The notes under the pieces are model-generated. The model saw only the letters and a program-made list of their open reading frames with translations. It searched no databases and had not been told where the DNA came from. From Lujinxingia vulgaris (GTDB lineage Bacteria; Myxococcota_A; Bradymonadia; Bradymonadales; Bradymonadaceae), in NCBI RefSeq assembly GCF_007997015.1, contig NZ_VOSM01000001.1:186001-250000 (forward strand): DNA of 64,000 nt. The letters run 5' to 3'. This document shows, in pieces, positions 37,515-46,463 of the stretch. Made by a program: the position numbers and the translations under genes. Within the stretch, counting starts at the first letter, position 1. Each line of letters opens with the position of its first letter.

Positions 37515-38462
37515 GTGGGAGAAGAGCGCGCTGCGGTTTCGGGTGAAGGGGGGGCGTTGAGGCGCTATCTGGTGTGGACCTTTATCGCTTGCTGGGGATG
37601 GGCCGGCGCGTTCTATCTGGGAGGGGTGGAGTTTGGCGGGGCGATGGGGCTTCTCATCGCCCTGCCTTATATGCTGATCCCGGCGATCGTGGCGATGGTG
37701 GTGGACCGCCGTGCGGGTCGGCGAGTACGGGAGAGTCTGGCGATTCGGCTCAAGATTAATCGGTGGTGGCTTGTGGGCTGGGGGTTGCCGGTGGTGCTGG
37801 CTTTTGCGGCGCTTTTTGCGGCGCTTTTGATCCCCGGGGTGGGGTTTGATGCGGGGCTGGGGGGCATGCTGGAGACGCTGGGGCGCGTGTTGCCGCCGGA
37901 TGAGGTGGCGAAGGCCGAGCAGGCGCTGGAGCGTTTTCCGCCGCTGCTCTTTTTGCTGATTCAGCTGGCGCAGGGATTGGTGGCCGGGGCGACGATCAAC
38001 GCGGTGTTTGCGTTTGGGGAGGAGGCGGGATGGCGCGGGTTGATGCTGCGGGAGCTGGCGCCGATGGGGTTCTGGAAGAGCGCGCTGGTGATCGGGGCGG
38101 TGTGGGGCGTGTGGCATGCGCCTTTGATTTTGCAGGGGCATAATTACCCGGAGCATCCGGTGCTCGGGGTGGGGATGATGACGCTGTGGTGCGTGCTGCT
38201 CTCTCCGCTCTTTAGCTGGGTGACGGTCAAGGCGGGGTCGGTGCTGATGGCGGCGGTGATGCACGGGACGCTGAATGCGACCTTTGCGTTTTCGTTTCTC
38301 TATCTCGATCGCACGATTCCGCTGGTGACGGGGCTCAACGGGCTTGTGGGGATGGGGGTGTTGGTGGTGGCCAACGTGCTCTTATGGCGAGTGGAGCGGC
38401 CGGAGCTCGATGTTACGATGTGGTCTTCGGGGGCGGGGCGTGAAGGTCGGCGCGTGGAGTAG
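37515..38462 (+). CDS. CPBP-family intramembrane metalloprotease
   Basis: A 315-residue membrane protein of the CPBP (CAAX prenyl protease/bacteriocin-processing) family. Conserved motif 1 is EEAGWRGLMLREL, motif 2 is GVWHAPLILQGHNYPEHP and motif 3 is HGTLNATFAF. These supply the Glu and His residues of the active site. Seven or eight hydrophobic segments are visible. A GTG at 37515 is the start. The last six sense codons and the stop TAG (38460-38462) lie inside unit 1 of a tandem repeat, so the repeat defines the C-terminus. Confidence 0.9.
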   Translation: MGEERAAVSGEGGALRRYLVWTFIACWGWAGAFYLGGVEFGGAMGLLIALPYMLIPAIVAMVVDRRAGRRVRESLAIRLKINRWWLVGWGLPVVLAFAALFAALLIPGVGFDAGLGGMLETLGRVLPPDEVAKAEQALERFPPLLFLLIQLAQGLVAGATINAVFAFGEEAGWRGLMLRELAPMGFWKSALVIGAVWGVWHAPLILQGHNYPEHPVLGVGMMTLWCVLLSPLFSWVTVKAGSVLMAAVMHGTLNATFAFSFLYLDRTIPLVTGLNGLVGMGVLVVANVLLWRVERPELDVTMWSSGAGREGRRVE

Positions 38463-39031
38463 CGGATCTTGGTAGCGAGAACGGCAGGTCGGCGCGTGGA
38501 GTAGCGGATCTCGGTAGCGAGAACGGCAGGTCGGCGCGTGGAGTAGCGGATCTTGGTAGCGAGAACGGCAGGTCGGCGCGTGGAGTAGCGGATCTCGGTA
38601 GCGAGAACGGCAGGTCGGCGCGTGGAGTAGCGGATCTCGGTAGCGAGAACGGCAGGTCGGCGCGTGGAGTAGCGGATCTCGGTAGCGAGAACGGCAGGTC
38701 GGCGCGTGGAGTAGCGGATCCTGGTAGCGAGAACGGCAGGTCAACGCGTGGAGTAGCGGATCTTGGTAGCGAGAACGGCAGGTCAACGCGTGGAGTAGCG
38801 GATCTTGGTAGCGAGAACGGCAGGTCGGGCGCCCGAGTAGCGGATCTTGGTAGCGAGAAGCGGAGGTCGGGTATCCGAGTAGCGGATCTTGGTAGCGAGA
38901 AGCCAAGGTCGGGCGTCTGAGTAGCGGATCTCGGTAGCGAGAAGCCGAGGTCGGGCATCCGAGTAGCGGATCTCGCCAGCGAGAAGCGGAGGTCGGGGGT
39001 CCGAGTAGCGCTTCTCGCCAGCGAGAAATGC
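38444..39031. repeat. 14-unit tandem array of 42-bp hairpin-forming repeats
   Basis: Fourteen units of exactly 42 bp begin at 38444 and then every 42 bases. Each starts AGGTC, has a central GTAGCGGATC and contains a small inverted repeat TCTCG-GTAG-CGAGA; in about half of the units TCTTG replaces TCTCG, which keeps a G-U pair in RNA. Units 1-9 are nearly identical; units 10-14 diverge stepwise, and units 13 and 14 have a CCAG loop. The length is a multiple of three and all three minus-strand frames stay open, so long antisense frames here are by-products. No spacers are present. Confidence 0.95.
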
Positions 39032-39042
39032 ACTTAGTCGAG

Positions 39043-39080
39043 CCAAACATCATTTCTTGCTGGCAAGAAATGATGTTTGG
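39043..39080. repeat. Perfect 18-bp inverted repeat next to the 42-bp array
   Basis: CCAAACATCATTTCTTGC and its exact complement are separated by TG. The core TTCTTGCTGGCAAGAA resembles TTCTCGCCAGCGAGAA in the last repeat unit, which is also followed by ATG. It could fold as a long hairpin in either strand but has no U-tract. Confidence 0.9.
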
Positions 39081-39267
39081 AATGTTATGTTTGCTGTCAT
39101 TATGTGGAAAGCGGCATCTGTCGGAGGGGAGGCCGTGCTGGCCCTTCGCCACGTCAGCCAGGTCTTTCACCATGCGCGTGGCCCCGGGCCGCACGCTACC
39201 TGGCTCCAACGACGCCCGCACCGAGCTCGCCGCCAACGCTCTCCCCGAGCGCTACATTATCAGGCGA

Positions 39268-39777
39268 TCAGCTCACCGCACCCTTTCCTACGCGGCGCTC
39301 CATGAAGAGGGCTCCCTCATCGTAGCCTACCGCGGGGCGGATCGGGCAGAACCCCTGTTTTTCCCAGAAGGGCGCGGCGTCTTGCACGGCGACCAAGGTG
39401 ATAAGGTCAAAGCCATGGGCGATGGCCGCGTCTACCAGCGCGCTGATAAGCGCGGAGGCGATGCCACGGCCACTGTGGGCGGGGTCTACCGCCACGTCGT
39501 GCAGGTGAAGGGCGTCGGCGCGCTCCGGCAGCGCGGTGAGAACGCGAGCGAGACCGGGGCTCTCTTGTGAGGGCCAGGGGTGCGCCAGCAGGTAGGCCGC
39601 GAGGCGACCGGGGGCGTCGGCCGGGGCGCCGAAACAGAACTCCGGGGCCAGCGTAATCTTTGAGAGCAGCGCGGCGGTGGGTTCCTGGAGTCCGTCGCCG
39701 TAGGCCAGGCGTTGGAGGCGGTCGAGCTCCGGGGCATCGCTCGGGTGGAGAGGGCGAAGGGAAGGTGTCGATGTCAT
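39268..39777 (-). CDS. GNAT-family N-acetyltransferase
   Basis: A 169-residue protein. The acetyl-CoA-binding motif A is LHDVAVDPAHSGRGIASALISALVDAA (Q/RxxGxG/A form) and motif B is FWEKQGF. The ATG at 39777 has a GAGG site. The region before it has a short open frame but no site. The substrate is not apparent. It lies between the palindrome/repeat block and the FG-GAP lipoprotein gene terminator. Confidence 0.88.
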   Translation of the reverse strand: MTSTPSLRPLHPSDAPELDRLQRLAYGDGLQEPTAALLSKITLAPEFCFGAPADAPGRLAAYLLAHPWPSQESPGLARVLTALPERADALHLHDVAVDPAHSGRGIASALISALVDAAIAHGFDLITLVAVQDAAPFWEKQGFCPIRPAVGYDEGALFMERRVGKGAVS

Positions 39778-39795
39778 TTTGAACCTCGTTGCGGA

Positions 39796-39827
39796 CAAAA
39801 AAATACCGGCCCCTTAAAGGGGCCGGT
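39796..39827 (-). terminator. Intrinsic terminator of the ABC/FG-GAP operon
   Basis: On the minus strand a 10-bp perfect stem (ACCGGCCCCT at 39805-39814 with its complement at 39818-39827) is followed by an uninterrupted run of seven Ts (A-run at 39797-39803 on the plus strand). It follows the stop of the FG-GAP lipoprotein. Confidence 0.92.
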
Positions 39828-39855
39828 GTCGGGCAACAGTTACCCCTTCGTTGGG

Positions 39856-42204
39856 TCAGCCCGGGACGGGCGCGCATACGCCGTTGTTGAGGCAGTAGTA
39901 GTTCTCAGGGCATTGGTCGCTGGAGGTGCATTTGCAGCCGACGGTCGCGCGCAGCTCGTTGTTCTCTTCGTTGCACTCGCGGAAGCTGCGCTGGCCGGTG
40001 CCGTCATCGTTGATGCGGGCGATGACCTCCATGTGCTGGCCGTCGCCGGCGGAGATGGGGGCGTCGTACCAGTCGTAGGTGAACTCAAGGCGGGAGCCCG
40101 GGGCCATCAGGTCGTCGGAGAGGACGACGTCGATGAGCGTCTCCTGGTCGCCTTCGACCAGGTAGAGGGCGACGGGGAGGCCTTCGATGACACCGCGGCT
40201 TCCCTGGTTGGAGGCGATGAAGGTCAGGGTGACGTGGTCTTCTTTGCAGACGCCGCCGCCCTGGCTGACGACCAGGTCGGGGGCGTTGAAGAGGCCTTCG
40301 CCCTGGACGTTCTGGCGGTAGTTGTTGAGGTAGTCACGGCGCCAGTTGTCGATGCGGCCGGAGGGAATGGCGCCGGGGCGGTTGACGGTGCCCGGGCAGA
40401 GCGCGTCGTCGATGCCGTCGCAGACGTTGGTGACGCTGTAGGCGTGCTGGTTCCAGACGGGGCGAGTGGCGACCCAGCGGTTCTCAATGTCGCGGATGAC
40501 GCGGACGCCGTTGGAGGCGCCGCCGAGCTCTTCAAAACGCGGCCAGTACTGTGCGCAGCGGGTGCCGACGCCGGAGTAGTCGTTGGAGATGACGACGATC
40601 TCGGCGTGGTAGTCGGCGTCGACGTCGACGATGACCGGGAGCTCGCGGGTGGTGCCGCTGGTGTTGGCGATCTGGAAGAAGATGTCGGTGGAGCCGTCGG
40701 GGTTGCCTTCGCCGTCGTAGACGCGAAGGAAGCATTCGTCGCCGTAGACCACCTCGGCTTTGCCGTCGCCCTGGAAGTCGAAGACCGAGGAGCCGGTCAC
40801 TTTGCTGGAGAAGTCCTGGGAGGGGAGCTTCCACATCAGCTCCCCGCGCTCGTTGAAGACGACATAGAAGCACGGGCCGGCGGTGGAGATGTTGGGTAGG
40901 CCATCGCCGTTAAAGTCGGCGATGGTGGGGGGGCCGGAGCCGCTGGTGGTGCATTCTGCGGTGGAGTAATGGGGGTGGCCTTCGGTGGGCATGGGAGCAA
41001 GCCAGATGCGCTGGCCGGTGAGGCCGTCGTGGAGTTTGACGGAGTCGCCGACGTTTCCGGTGACGACGGCGACCTCGGGGAGGCCGTCGAAGTTGCCGTA
41101 GTCGAAGGTGCCGCCGACCATCTGGCCGAAGTCAGCCACCGCGGGGAAGCCGCCGACGCCGTCGTCGTAGGTCCAGAAGGTAGGGCATTCGGCGGTGGTA
41201 TCGGAGGTGCGGTTGAAGCTGAAGGCGCCGCCGGCGGCGACGACCTCCAGGTTGCCGGTGCCGTCGAGGTCTGCGACCAGGGTGTTTTTGGGCGCGCCGC
41301 CAACCTCGGTGTTGACGCAGAGCTGCGCGCCGGTGATGCCGTCGAAGACGCGGTTGGCGCCGACGACCTCAATGCGGCCGTCGTGGTCGAGGTCGACGAG
41401 GTAAGCGCTGTCCCAGCTCATGGAGAAGCTTCCGGTGCGCCACATCTCGGTAAACCCTGTGGTGTGGTCGTCGAAGGCAATCAGCCCGCTGCCGCCGCTG
41501 AGGACGGCGACCATCTCGTTGCGACCGTCGCGATCGATATCACCGACGGCGACCGAGGCGGCGCCGGAGACGCGCACCGAAGGGTCGGTGAGATCGAAGA
41601 CGGGCTCGTAGGTGCGCCCGTTGACCGCGCGCAGGATGCCGTCGGAGGTGTACTGGCTGCCGGCGAAGGTGGAGAAGATGATCTCGGGGATGTTGTCGCC
41701 GGTGATGTCGACGACAGCCGGGGTCATCATGATCTGTTTGTGCGTGGGGACCGGGGTGTTTTCGTCGGCCTGCCAGGCCACGTCGACCACCGGGTCAAAG
41801 ACGTCGCCTTCGGGCTGGTAGATGCAGGCGTCGCCCAGGTCGGGGAGGCAGCGCTCCAGGGTGGGCTCGCAGAAGTTGCCCTCGGGGCAGTCCAGGGTGT
41901 TTTCGCAGGCGTCGCCCGGGGTGACGCAGCCGCCGGCCAGGCAGAGCTGATCGGGGGCGCAGCAGTCCTCGTTGCAGATCTGGAGGGCGGGGCATTGGGG
42001 CGCGGCGTCGGGGGTGTCGGCGTCGGTGCCACCGTCGGAGGAGGGATCGGTGTCGGGGAGGGTCGCGTCGAGTGAGGTGTCGCCCTCAAAGACATCGCGA
42101 TCGTCGCCGGGGCCGGTCAGGCCGCCGGTGTCTGCGCAGTCGCCGCAGCCGGAGAGGGCCAGAGCCAGAAAGGCCACTTTCAAAGGGAGTGAGAGCGTGC
42201 GCAT
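39856..42204 (-). CDS. Cys-rich FG-GAP/VCBS-repeat lipoprotein
   Basis: A 782-residue protein with signal peptide and lipobox LALSGC (about Cys20). An Asp-rich linker is followed by a Cys-rich module (about residues 70-125) with CPALQICNEDCCAPDQLC and CPEGNFCEPTLERC. Then FG-GAP beta-propeller blades occur with D-x-D-x-D-G calcium loops (DIDRDGRNE, DLDHDGRIE, DFNGDGLPN, DVDADYHAE), a CARDB-like beta domain, and a C-terminal Cys cluster (CKCTSSDQCPENYYC). It is last in a four-gene operon, 30 bp after the permease, and ends at a terminator. It is probably surface-exposed. Confidence 0.85.
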   Translation of the reverse strand: MRTLSLPLKVAFLALALSGCGDCADTGGLTGPGDDRDVFEGDTSLDATLPDTDPSSDGGTDADTPDAAPQCPALQICNEDCCAPDQLCLAGGCVTPGDACENTLDCPEGNFCEPTLERCLPDLGDACIYQPEGDVFDPVVDVAWQADENTPVPTHKQIMMTPAVVDITGDNIPEIIFSTFAGSQYTSDGILRAVNGRTYEPVFDLTDPSVRVSGAASVAVGDIDRDGRNEMVAVLSGGSGLIAFDDHTTGFTEMWRTGSFSMSWDSAYLVDLDHDGRIEVVGANRVFDGITGAQLCVNTEVGGAPKNTLVADLDGTGNLEVVAAGGAFSFNRTSDTTAECPTFWTYDDGVGGFPAVADFGQMVGGTFDYGNFDGLPEVAVVTGNVGDSVKLHDGLTGQRIWLAPMPTEGHPHYSTAECTTSGSGPPTIADFNGDGLPNISTAGPCFYVVFNERGELMWKLPSQDFSSKVTGSSVFDFQGDGKAEVVYGDECFLRVYDGEGNPDGSTDIFFQIANTSGTTRELPVIVDVDADYHAEIVVISNDYSGVGTRCAQYWPRFEELGGASNGVRVIRDIENRWVATRPVWNQHAYSVTNVCDGIDDALCPGTVNRPGAIPSGRIDNWRRDYLNNYRQNVQGEGLFNAPDLVVSQGGGVCKEDHVTLTFIASNQGSRGVIEGLPVALYLVEGDQETLIDVVLSDDLMAPGSRLEFTYDWYDAPISAGDGQHMEVIARINDDGTGQRSFRECNEENNELRATVGCKCTSSDQCPENYYCLNNGVCAPVPG

Positions 42205-42234
42205 GCAAGACCTCGACGTGAGCAGGAAAGTCGA

Positions 42235-43719
42235 TCAGCGAGCGGTAAGGGCGGCTGCCGGAGAGATGGCTCCGGCGCGGCGCGCCGGGAGAAGTGCGCC
42301 AAGCCAGCAGAAGAGCAATGCGGTGGCCAGGCCCAGGGCAGCCATCCAGGGCTGCCAGCTGAAGAGGGAGTCTGGCTTAAAAGGAAAGTCGCCTACCAGC
42401 GAGCCAAACGCAAGGTCGAGGCCCATCGCCGCGAGCCAGCCCAGGGCCAGGCCTCCGAGCGCAGCGAGGAGTGCCACGACGGTGGCCTCCCCGAGTACGA
42501 GCAGGTGGATGGTCCGGCGCGTGGCGCCCAGCGCCCGCATAAGGCCAATCTCGGCGCGGCGCTCCAGCACCATCATCGAGAAGGTGTGGGTGATGTTGAG
42601 CGCGGAGATGCCCAGGATGATGAGTGCGATGAGGTTGAAGAGCAGCGTGATCAGCGAGATGAGCAGGCCGATGCGTTCGGCCTGTTGATGACGTGCGGAG
42701 AGTTGCAGGCCGAGCTCCTCGGTGAGTCGGCGAGTGAGGGGGGCGACCTGGTCGTTGGAGCGGGCCTCGACGAGGAGGGAGTGGTAGGTGTCGGCGCTCT
42801 CGTCGCCGGAGTAGCGGCGGTTGAGGCGTTGCACCACGCTTAAGGGCAGGGTCGCGCCCATGGGCATGGCGCGCTCGGAGAAGGCGACAAGGCGCGCACG
42901 TTCGGTCTGGCGAGCGGCGCGCTCGTTGCGACCGAGAAAGCTCTGGCCGAGGACGAGGTCAAATTCCAGGCCCACCAGCATCTCTTCGGTGAGGCGCGGG
43001 AGCTGGCCGCCGATGCCCTGGCTGCCTTTGAGTGCGGTGCGCAGACTTCCGTTGAAGAGCTCAATGAGGTTGGGGTGGGCGATGACGGGGATGGGCCAGG
43101 CGCAGGTGCGTCGTTGGGCGTGGCAGTAGGCCTGCGCCCCGCAGGTTTCGCTTACGTTGTCGCCGGGGGTGCAGGCGGCAGGCTCACAGACGTCGCCGGC
43201 GCATTGGAACCCCGTGGGGCAGGGAGCGTTTGCGCTGCAGGAGGCCGGGTTGGCGTGGTCGACAAAGCCCAGGGGATCGGTGATGGGATCGTCGACGAGG
43301 TCTTGAGGGATGCCGTCGGCGATAAACTCGATGGTGAGATCGCGACCGAGCAGGGAGCCCCCACCGCGGGCGCTGGCCGGGAAGGTGAGTTTTTGTTTGG
43401 GGAAGACGGCCTCGACTTCTTCGAGCTCGGCGACGCGGCGCACAAGCCCGTCGTCGAGGCCGCCGCCGGAGCCGAAGAGGCCGCCGAGCGAGGGGCCATC
43501 GGCGGCCGGGTCGACGACCTCGAGCTGGCCGATGACGAAGACGCGCTCCAAAATCTGGGTGCGCACCCCTTCGCCCAGGGCGGTGAAGAAGAAGAGGGTG
43601 GCGATGCCCACGGCCACACCGAGCCCGGAGAGGGCGAAGTGGGCGCGGTTGCGGCGCAGGCTCTGGGTGACCAGGGCCACCAGACGACTTCGGGAGGAGG
43701 TGGGGGCAGAGGAGCTCAC
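42235..43719 (-). CDS. FtsX/MacB-type ABC permease with Cys-rich periplasmic insertion
   Basis: A 494-residue protein with the FtsX/MacB layout: one N-terminal helix (about residues 30-48), a large periplasmic domain, then three helices, the last segment ending LPARRAGAISPAAALTAR. The C-terminal core ITHTFSMMVLERRAEIGLMRALGATRRTI is the FtsX signature. Eight Cys residues (161, 167, 173, 178, 183, 193, 199, 206) cluster in the periplasmic domain, in the style CPTGFQC-AGDVC; this is not part of typical FtsX/MacB proteins. It overlaps the ATPase gene upstream (ATGA). Confidence 0.88.
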   Translation of the reverse strand: MSSSAPTSSRSRLVALVTQSLRRNRAHFALSGLGVAVGIATLFFFTALGEGVRTQILERVFVIGQLEVVDPAADGPSLGGLFGSGGGLDDGLVRRVAELEEVEAVFPKQKLTFPASARGGGSLLGRDLTIEFIADGIPQDLVDDPITDPLGFVDHANPASCSANAPCPTGFQCAGDVCEPAACTPGDNVSETCGAQAYCHAQRRTCAWPIPVIAHPNLIELFNGSLRTALKGSQGIGGQLPRLTEEMLVGLEFDLVLGQSFLGRNERAARQTERARLVAFSERAMPMGATLPLSVVQRLNRRYSGDESADTYHSLLVEARSNDQVAPLTRRLTEELGLQLSARHQQAERIGLLISLITLLFNLIALIILGISALNITHTFSMMVLERRAEIGLMRALGATRRTIHLLVLGEATVVALLAALGGLALGWLAAMGLDLAFGSLVGDFPFKPDSLFSWQPWMAALGLATALLFCWLGALLPARRAGAISPAAALTAR

Positions 43720-44432
43720 GCGACCTCGGGGGAGAGCGGGGTCTGGGCGACGTCTTCGACGATGCGGCCCTGATCGAGCACCACGCGGCGGTGGGCCCGG
43801 GCGGCCACATGATGTTCGTGGGTCACAAGAATTACGGTGATGCCCTGCTCGCCGTTGAGGCGCTCGAAGATCTCGAGGATCTGCAGGCCGGTGTCGCGGT
43901 CGAGGCTGCCGGTGGGCTCGTCGCAGAGCAGGATGTCGGGCTTGGCGAAGAGGGCGCGGGCGATGGCCACGCGCTGCTTCTGGCCGCCGGAGAGCTGAGG
44001 GGGGCGAGCGTCGGAGAGGTGTTTGAGGCCGACGCCCTCCAGAAGGTCGAGGGCGCGTTGGTGGGCGTCGGCGGCCGAGAGGCCGCCGCCGAAGAAGGAG
44101 GGAAGCGCGACGTTTTCGGCCGCGCTGAGGTGGTTGAGCAGGTTGAACTGCTGGAAGACGTAACCCAGGTGGCGCTGGCGGGTCGCAGCGAGCTCGCGCT
44201 CCGAGAGGGTGTGCAGGGCGGGGGCGTCGGGGCCGCCCAGGGTGACGCTGCCCTGGTAGTCGGTGTCCAGCCCGCCGATGGCGTTGAGCAGGGTGGTCTT
44301 GCCGCTGCCGGAGCGTCCGACGATGGCTACAAACTCACCGCCCTCGATCGTCAACTCAATGCCATCAAGGGCGGTGACCTCACGCTCGCCGGCGTGAAAC
44401 CGGCGAGTGAGGTTGTGTACGACGAGGTTCAT
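43716..44432 (-). CDS. ABC transporter ATP-binding protein, LolD/MacB type
   Basis: A 238-residue ABC ATPase. Walker A is GRSGSGKTT, the signature is LSGGQKQRVAIARAL, Walker B is DILLCDEPTGSLD and the switch His is in VILVTHEHHVAARAHR. The sequence class is that of LolD/MacB/FtsE, matching the adjacent permease. It is translated two bases after the upstream lipoprotein stop and overlaps the permease start. Confidence 0.92.
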   Translation of the reverse strand: MNLVVHNLTRRFHAGEREVTALDGIELTIEGGEFVAIVGRSGSGKTTLLNAIGGLDTDYQGSVTLGGPDAPALHTLSERELAATRQRHLGYVFQQFNLLNHLSAAENVALPSFFGGGLSAADAHQRALDLLEGVGLKHLSDARPPQLSGGQKQRVAIARALFAKPDILLCDEPTGSLDRDTGLQILEIFERLNGEQGITVILVTHEHHVAARAHRRVVLDQGRIVEDVAQTPLSPEVA

Positions 44433-44434
44433 GA

Positions 44435-46198
44435 CTACTCGGTCGGGGCGTCGGCGGGGGTGCCCGGCTCGGGGAGGGGGGCGACGAAGTCGAGGGAGGC
44501 GGTGGCGAAGAGGCCTTCGTCTTCGACGGCGACCTCGATCAGCAGCTCCTGGAGGGGGTCGAGGGTGCTGATGACGTTTCCGATCATGGGCATCGAGCCG
44601 AAGTTCTCGCGCAGGCGCTCGAAGTTGAAGTAGAGGCCGTTGAGGTTCTTCTCGGAGGCGAAGCGGGCGCCCAGATCCAGGCCTTCGACGTCTTTGAGGG
44701 CGGGCTCGTCGCGCTTGCCGGTGAGGTATTCGTAGACGGCGTCTTCACCCATGCCGGCCGCAGCGATGGTGAGGTTGTCGCCGCGCTGGAAGAGGCGGGC
44801 GGGCAGGGCGTTGAGGTTGGCCGGGACGAGCACGCGGGCGTCTTCGACGGGCTGGCCCTTGTAGTTGAGGGGGCGGAGCTCGGCGTAGCCGGTGGCGAAC
44901 TGGCCGAGGCCGTCGACGAGGGCTTCGAGTTTGCGCTGTTCGCTGAAGTTGGCGGAGACGAGCAGACCGCTGGCCGAGATCACGCTCAGCGCCTGCTGGA
45001 TGGGGGCGCCCTGACCGAGCGCGCCCATCAGCTGACGGGTGCCGATGCCGTAGAAGGCGATGAGGGAGTGGCCGCTCATCGCGGCGATGACGTCGTCTTC
45101 GAGGTTGAGGTTGTAGTTGCGGCCCATCTCCACGAGGTTGCGACGGATGGCGCGGCTGTTCTCTTCGGGGAGCCCGTCGAGGAAAGCCTGGTAGGCTTTG
45201 GGCATATCGAAGCTGGTGCGGATGCCGAGCATGGTGTTTTTGGTGAGCAGGTTGGCCCAGTCGGCCTCCATCTCGCTTAAGTAGGCTTCGCGGGCCTTTT
45301 TGACGAGCTCGTCATCGCCGCCGGCGTACGCTTTGAGCAGAATGCGGGTGTCCGTGGCCTTTAAGCCCACGCCCGCGCCTTCGGCGTTGTTTTTGGAGAA
45401 GAGCGCGACCTGCTCGATGAGCTCATCGACCGGGGTGGGGTTGGGGTTAGGCGCCTGCTCGACGCGGGCCAGGTAGCGGTCCGGATCGACGTAGACGCTT
45501 AAGGGGAGGTCTTTGGCCAGGTTGTCGCGGAAGGCGATAAAGGGCGCGCTCTTTCCGAGCGACTCTTCAGTCTTGGTGGTCTGAATCTGGGTGGCGATGG
45601 CCAGGGCGGTGCCCTCTTCGAGCGCTTCGATGGCGTCGAAGGCCGGCAGGGCCACAAAGGCGATGTTGCCTTCGTAGAACCAGGCAAGCTCCAGCCCGCC
45701 GGACTTGCCGCTGATCTTGAGCGAGGTGTCGCCCATCTTCTCGTTGCGCACCGGCTCGGTGATCTCAAAGGTCTTGCGCAGGCGCTCGACGAAGACGCTC
45801 TCAAAGGCCTGCTTGTCGGCGACGTACGTGACCAGCACCGGTCGGTTGACGACCATGGCCACCATCAGGGAGCCATCGGGGGTGATGCCGGCGCGCTTCC
45901 AGCTCTCCGGGTCGTTGAGCTTGATGCCCCACTCGCGTTGAATCTGAGATTCGATCATGCGGGCCGCCGGGTTGAAGGCTTCGGTGCGGCGCATGACGAT
46001 GTCGAGGGCTTCTCGGGTCTCATCGAGTTTGGGGGCGATGATGAGCGCGTCGGTGCTCAGGGGGAGCTGCTCGGAGAGCTGGGTGATGCGATCCTGAGCC
46101 GAGGCGGGGATGGCTCCCTTCTTGGAGCCGCACCCGTCGCAGGCCGGCGCCACGAGAAGCGCGGCCAGGGCGAAGAGGAGGATGAGTAGACGTTGCAT
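44435..46198 (-). CDS. Lipoprotein of the ABC operon, function unknown
   Basis: A 587-residue protein with GGAG before the ATG at 46198; the lipobox is LLVAPAC (about Cys20), followed by DGCGSKKG. The chain is mixed alpha/beta without further Cys and resembles the DUF3352-type layout, with repeated modules of about 180 residues. It is first in the operon lipoprotein-ATPase-permease-FG-GAP lipoprotein. A role in lipoprotein or envelope traffic with the ABC pair is inferred from position. Confidence 0.78.
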   Translation of the reverse strand: MQRLLILLFALAALLVAPACDGCGSKKGAIPASAQDRITQLSEQLPLSTDALIIAPKLDETREALDIVMRRTEAFNPAARMIESQIQREWGIKLNDPESWKRAGITPDGSLMVAMVVNRPVLVTYVADKQAFESVFVERLRKTFEITEPVRNEKMGDTSLKISGKSGGLELAWFYEGNIAFVALPAFDAIEALEEGTALAIATQIQTTKTEESLGKSAPFIAFRDNLAKDLPLSVYVDPDRYLARVEQAPNPNPTPVDELIEQVALFSKNNAEGAGVGLKATDTRILLKAYAGGDDELVKKAREAYLSEMEADWANLLTKNTMLGIRTSFDMPKAYQAFLDGLPEENSRAIRRNLVEMGRNYNLNLEDDVIAAMSGHSLIAFYGIGTRQLMGALGQGAPIQQALSVISASGLLVSANFSEQRKLEALVDGLGQFATGYAELRPLNYKGQPVEDARVLVPANLNALPARLFQRGDNLTIAAAGMGEDAVYEYLTGKRDEPALKDVEGLDLGARFASEKNLNGLYFNFERLRENFGSMPMIGNVISTLDPLQELLIEVAVEDEGLFATASLDFVAPLPEPGTPADAPTE

Positions 46199-46394
46199 AG
46201 AGGCACTCCAAAAAGGGGCAGGCGTTGAGCCCCGGTAGGGGGAGAGGTTTTTTAAATCGCCGGGGGGGCGTGTTGGCCCGGGGCGAAGCACGGCTATCGT
46301 AGCGCGGGCCAGATAAGAGGACAAAGGGGGCAGCGTCAAGAGTGGCGAGCGTGCGGAGGCTGTCTGGCTGTCTGGCAGCGCGTCGCGGGCAAAA

Positions 46395-46426
46395 GAAAAG
46401 GCCGCGAGCGAGCTCGCGGCCTTTTC
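46395..46426 (-). terminator. Intrinsic terminator
   Basis: A 14-bp perfect stem (GAAAAGGCCGCGAG and its complement) with a 4-base loop. The A-run before it (46391-46394) supplies Ts on the minus strand. It follows the oxygenase gene. Confidence 0.85.
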
Positions 46427-46463
46427 TTGCGACGCCCCTGCGGGTGCAGGGGATGAGGCGGCC

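Noticed and set aside
38444-39031. Possible CRISPR array
   Set aside because: Units are contiguous with no unique spacers, and no cas genes are near.
38382-39236. Long minus-strand open frames across the 42-bp array, giving 14-residue protein repeats
   Set aside because: All three minus frames are open only because the unit length is a multiple of three and lacks stops. There is no ribosome site or conserved start.
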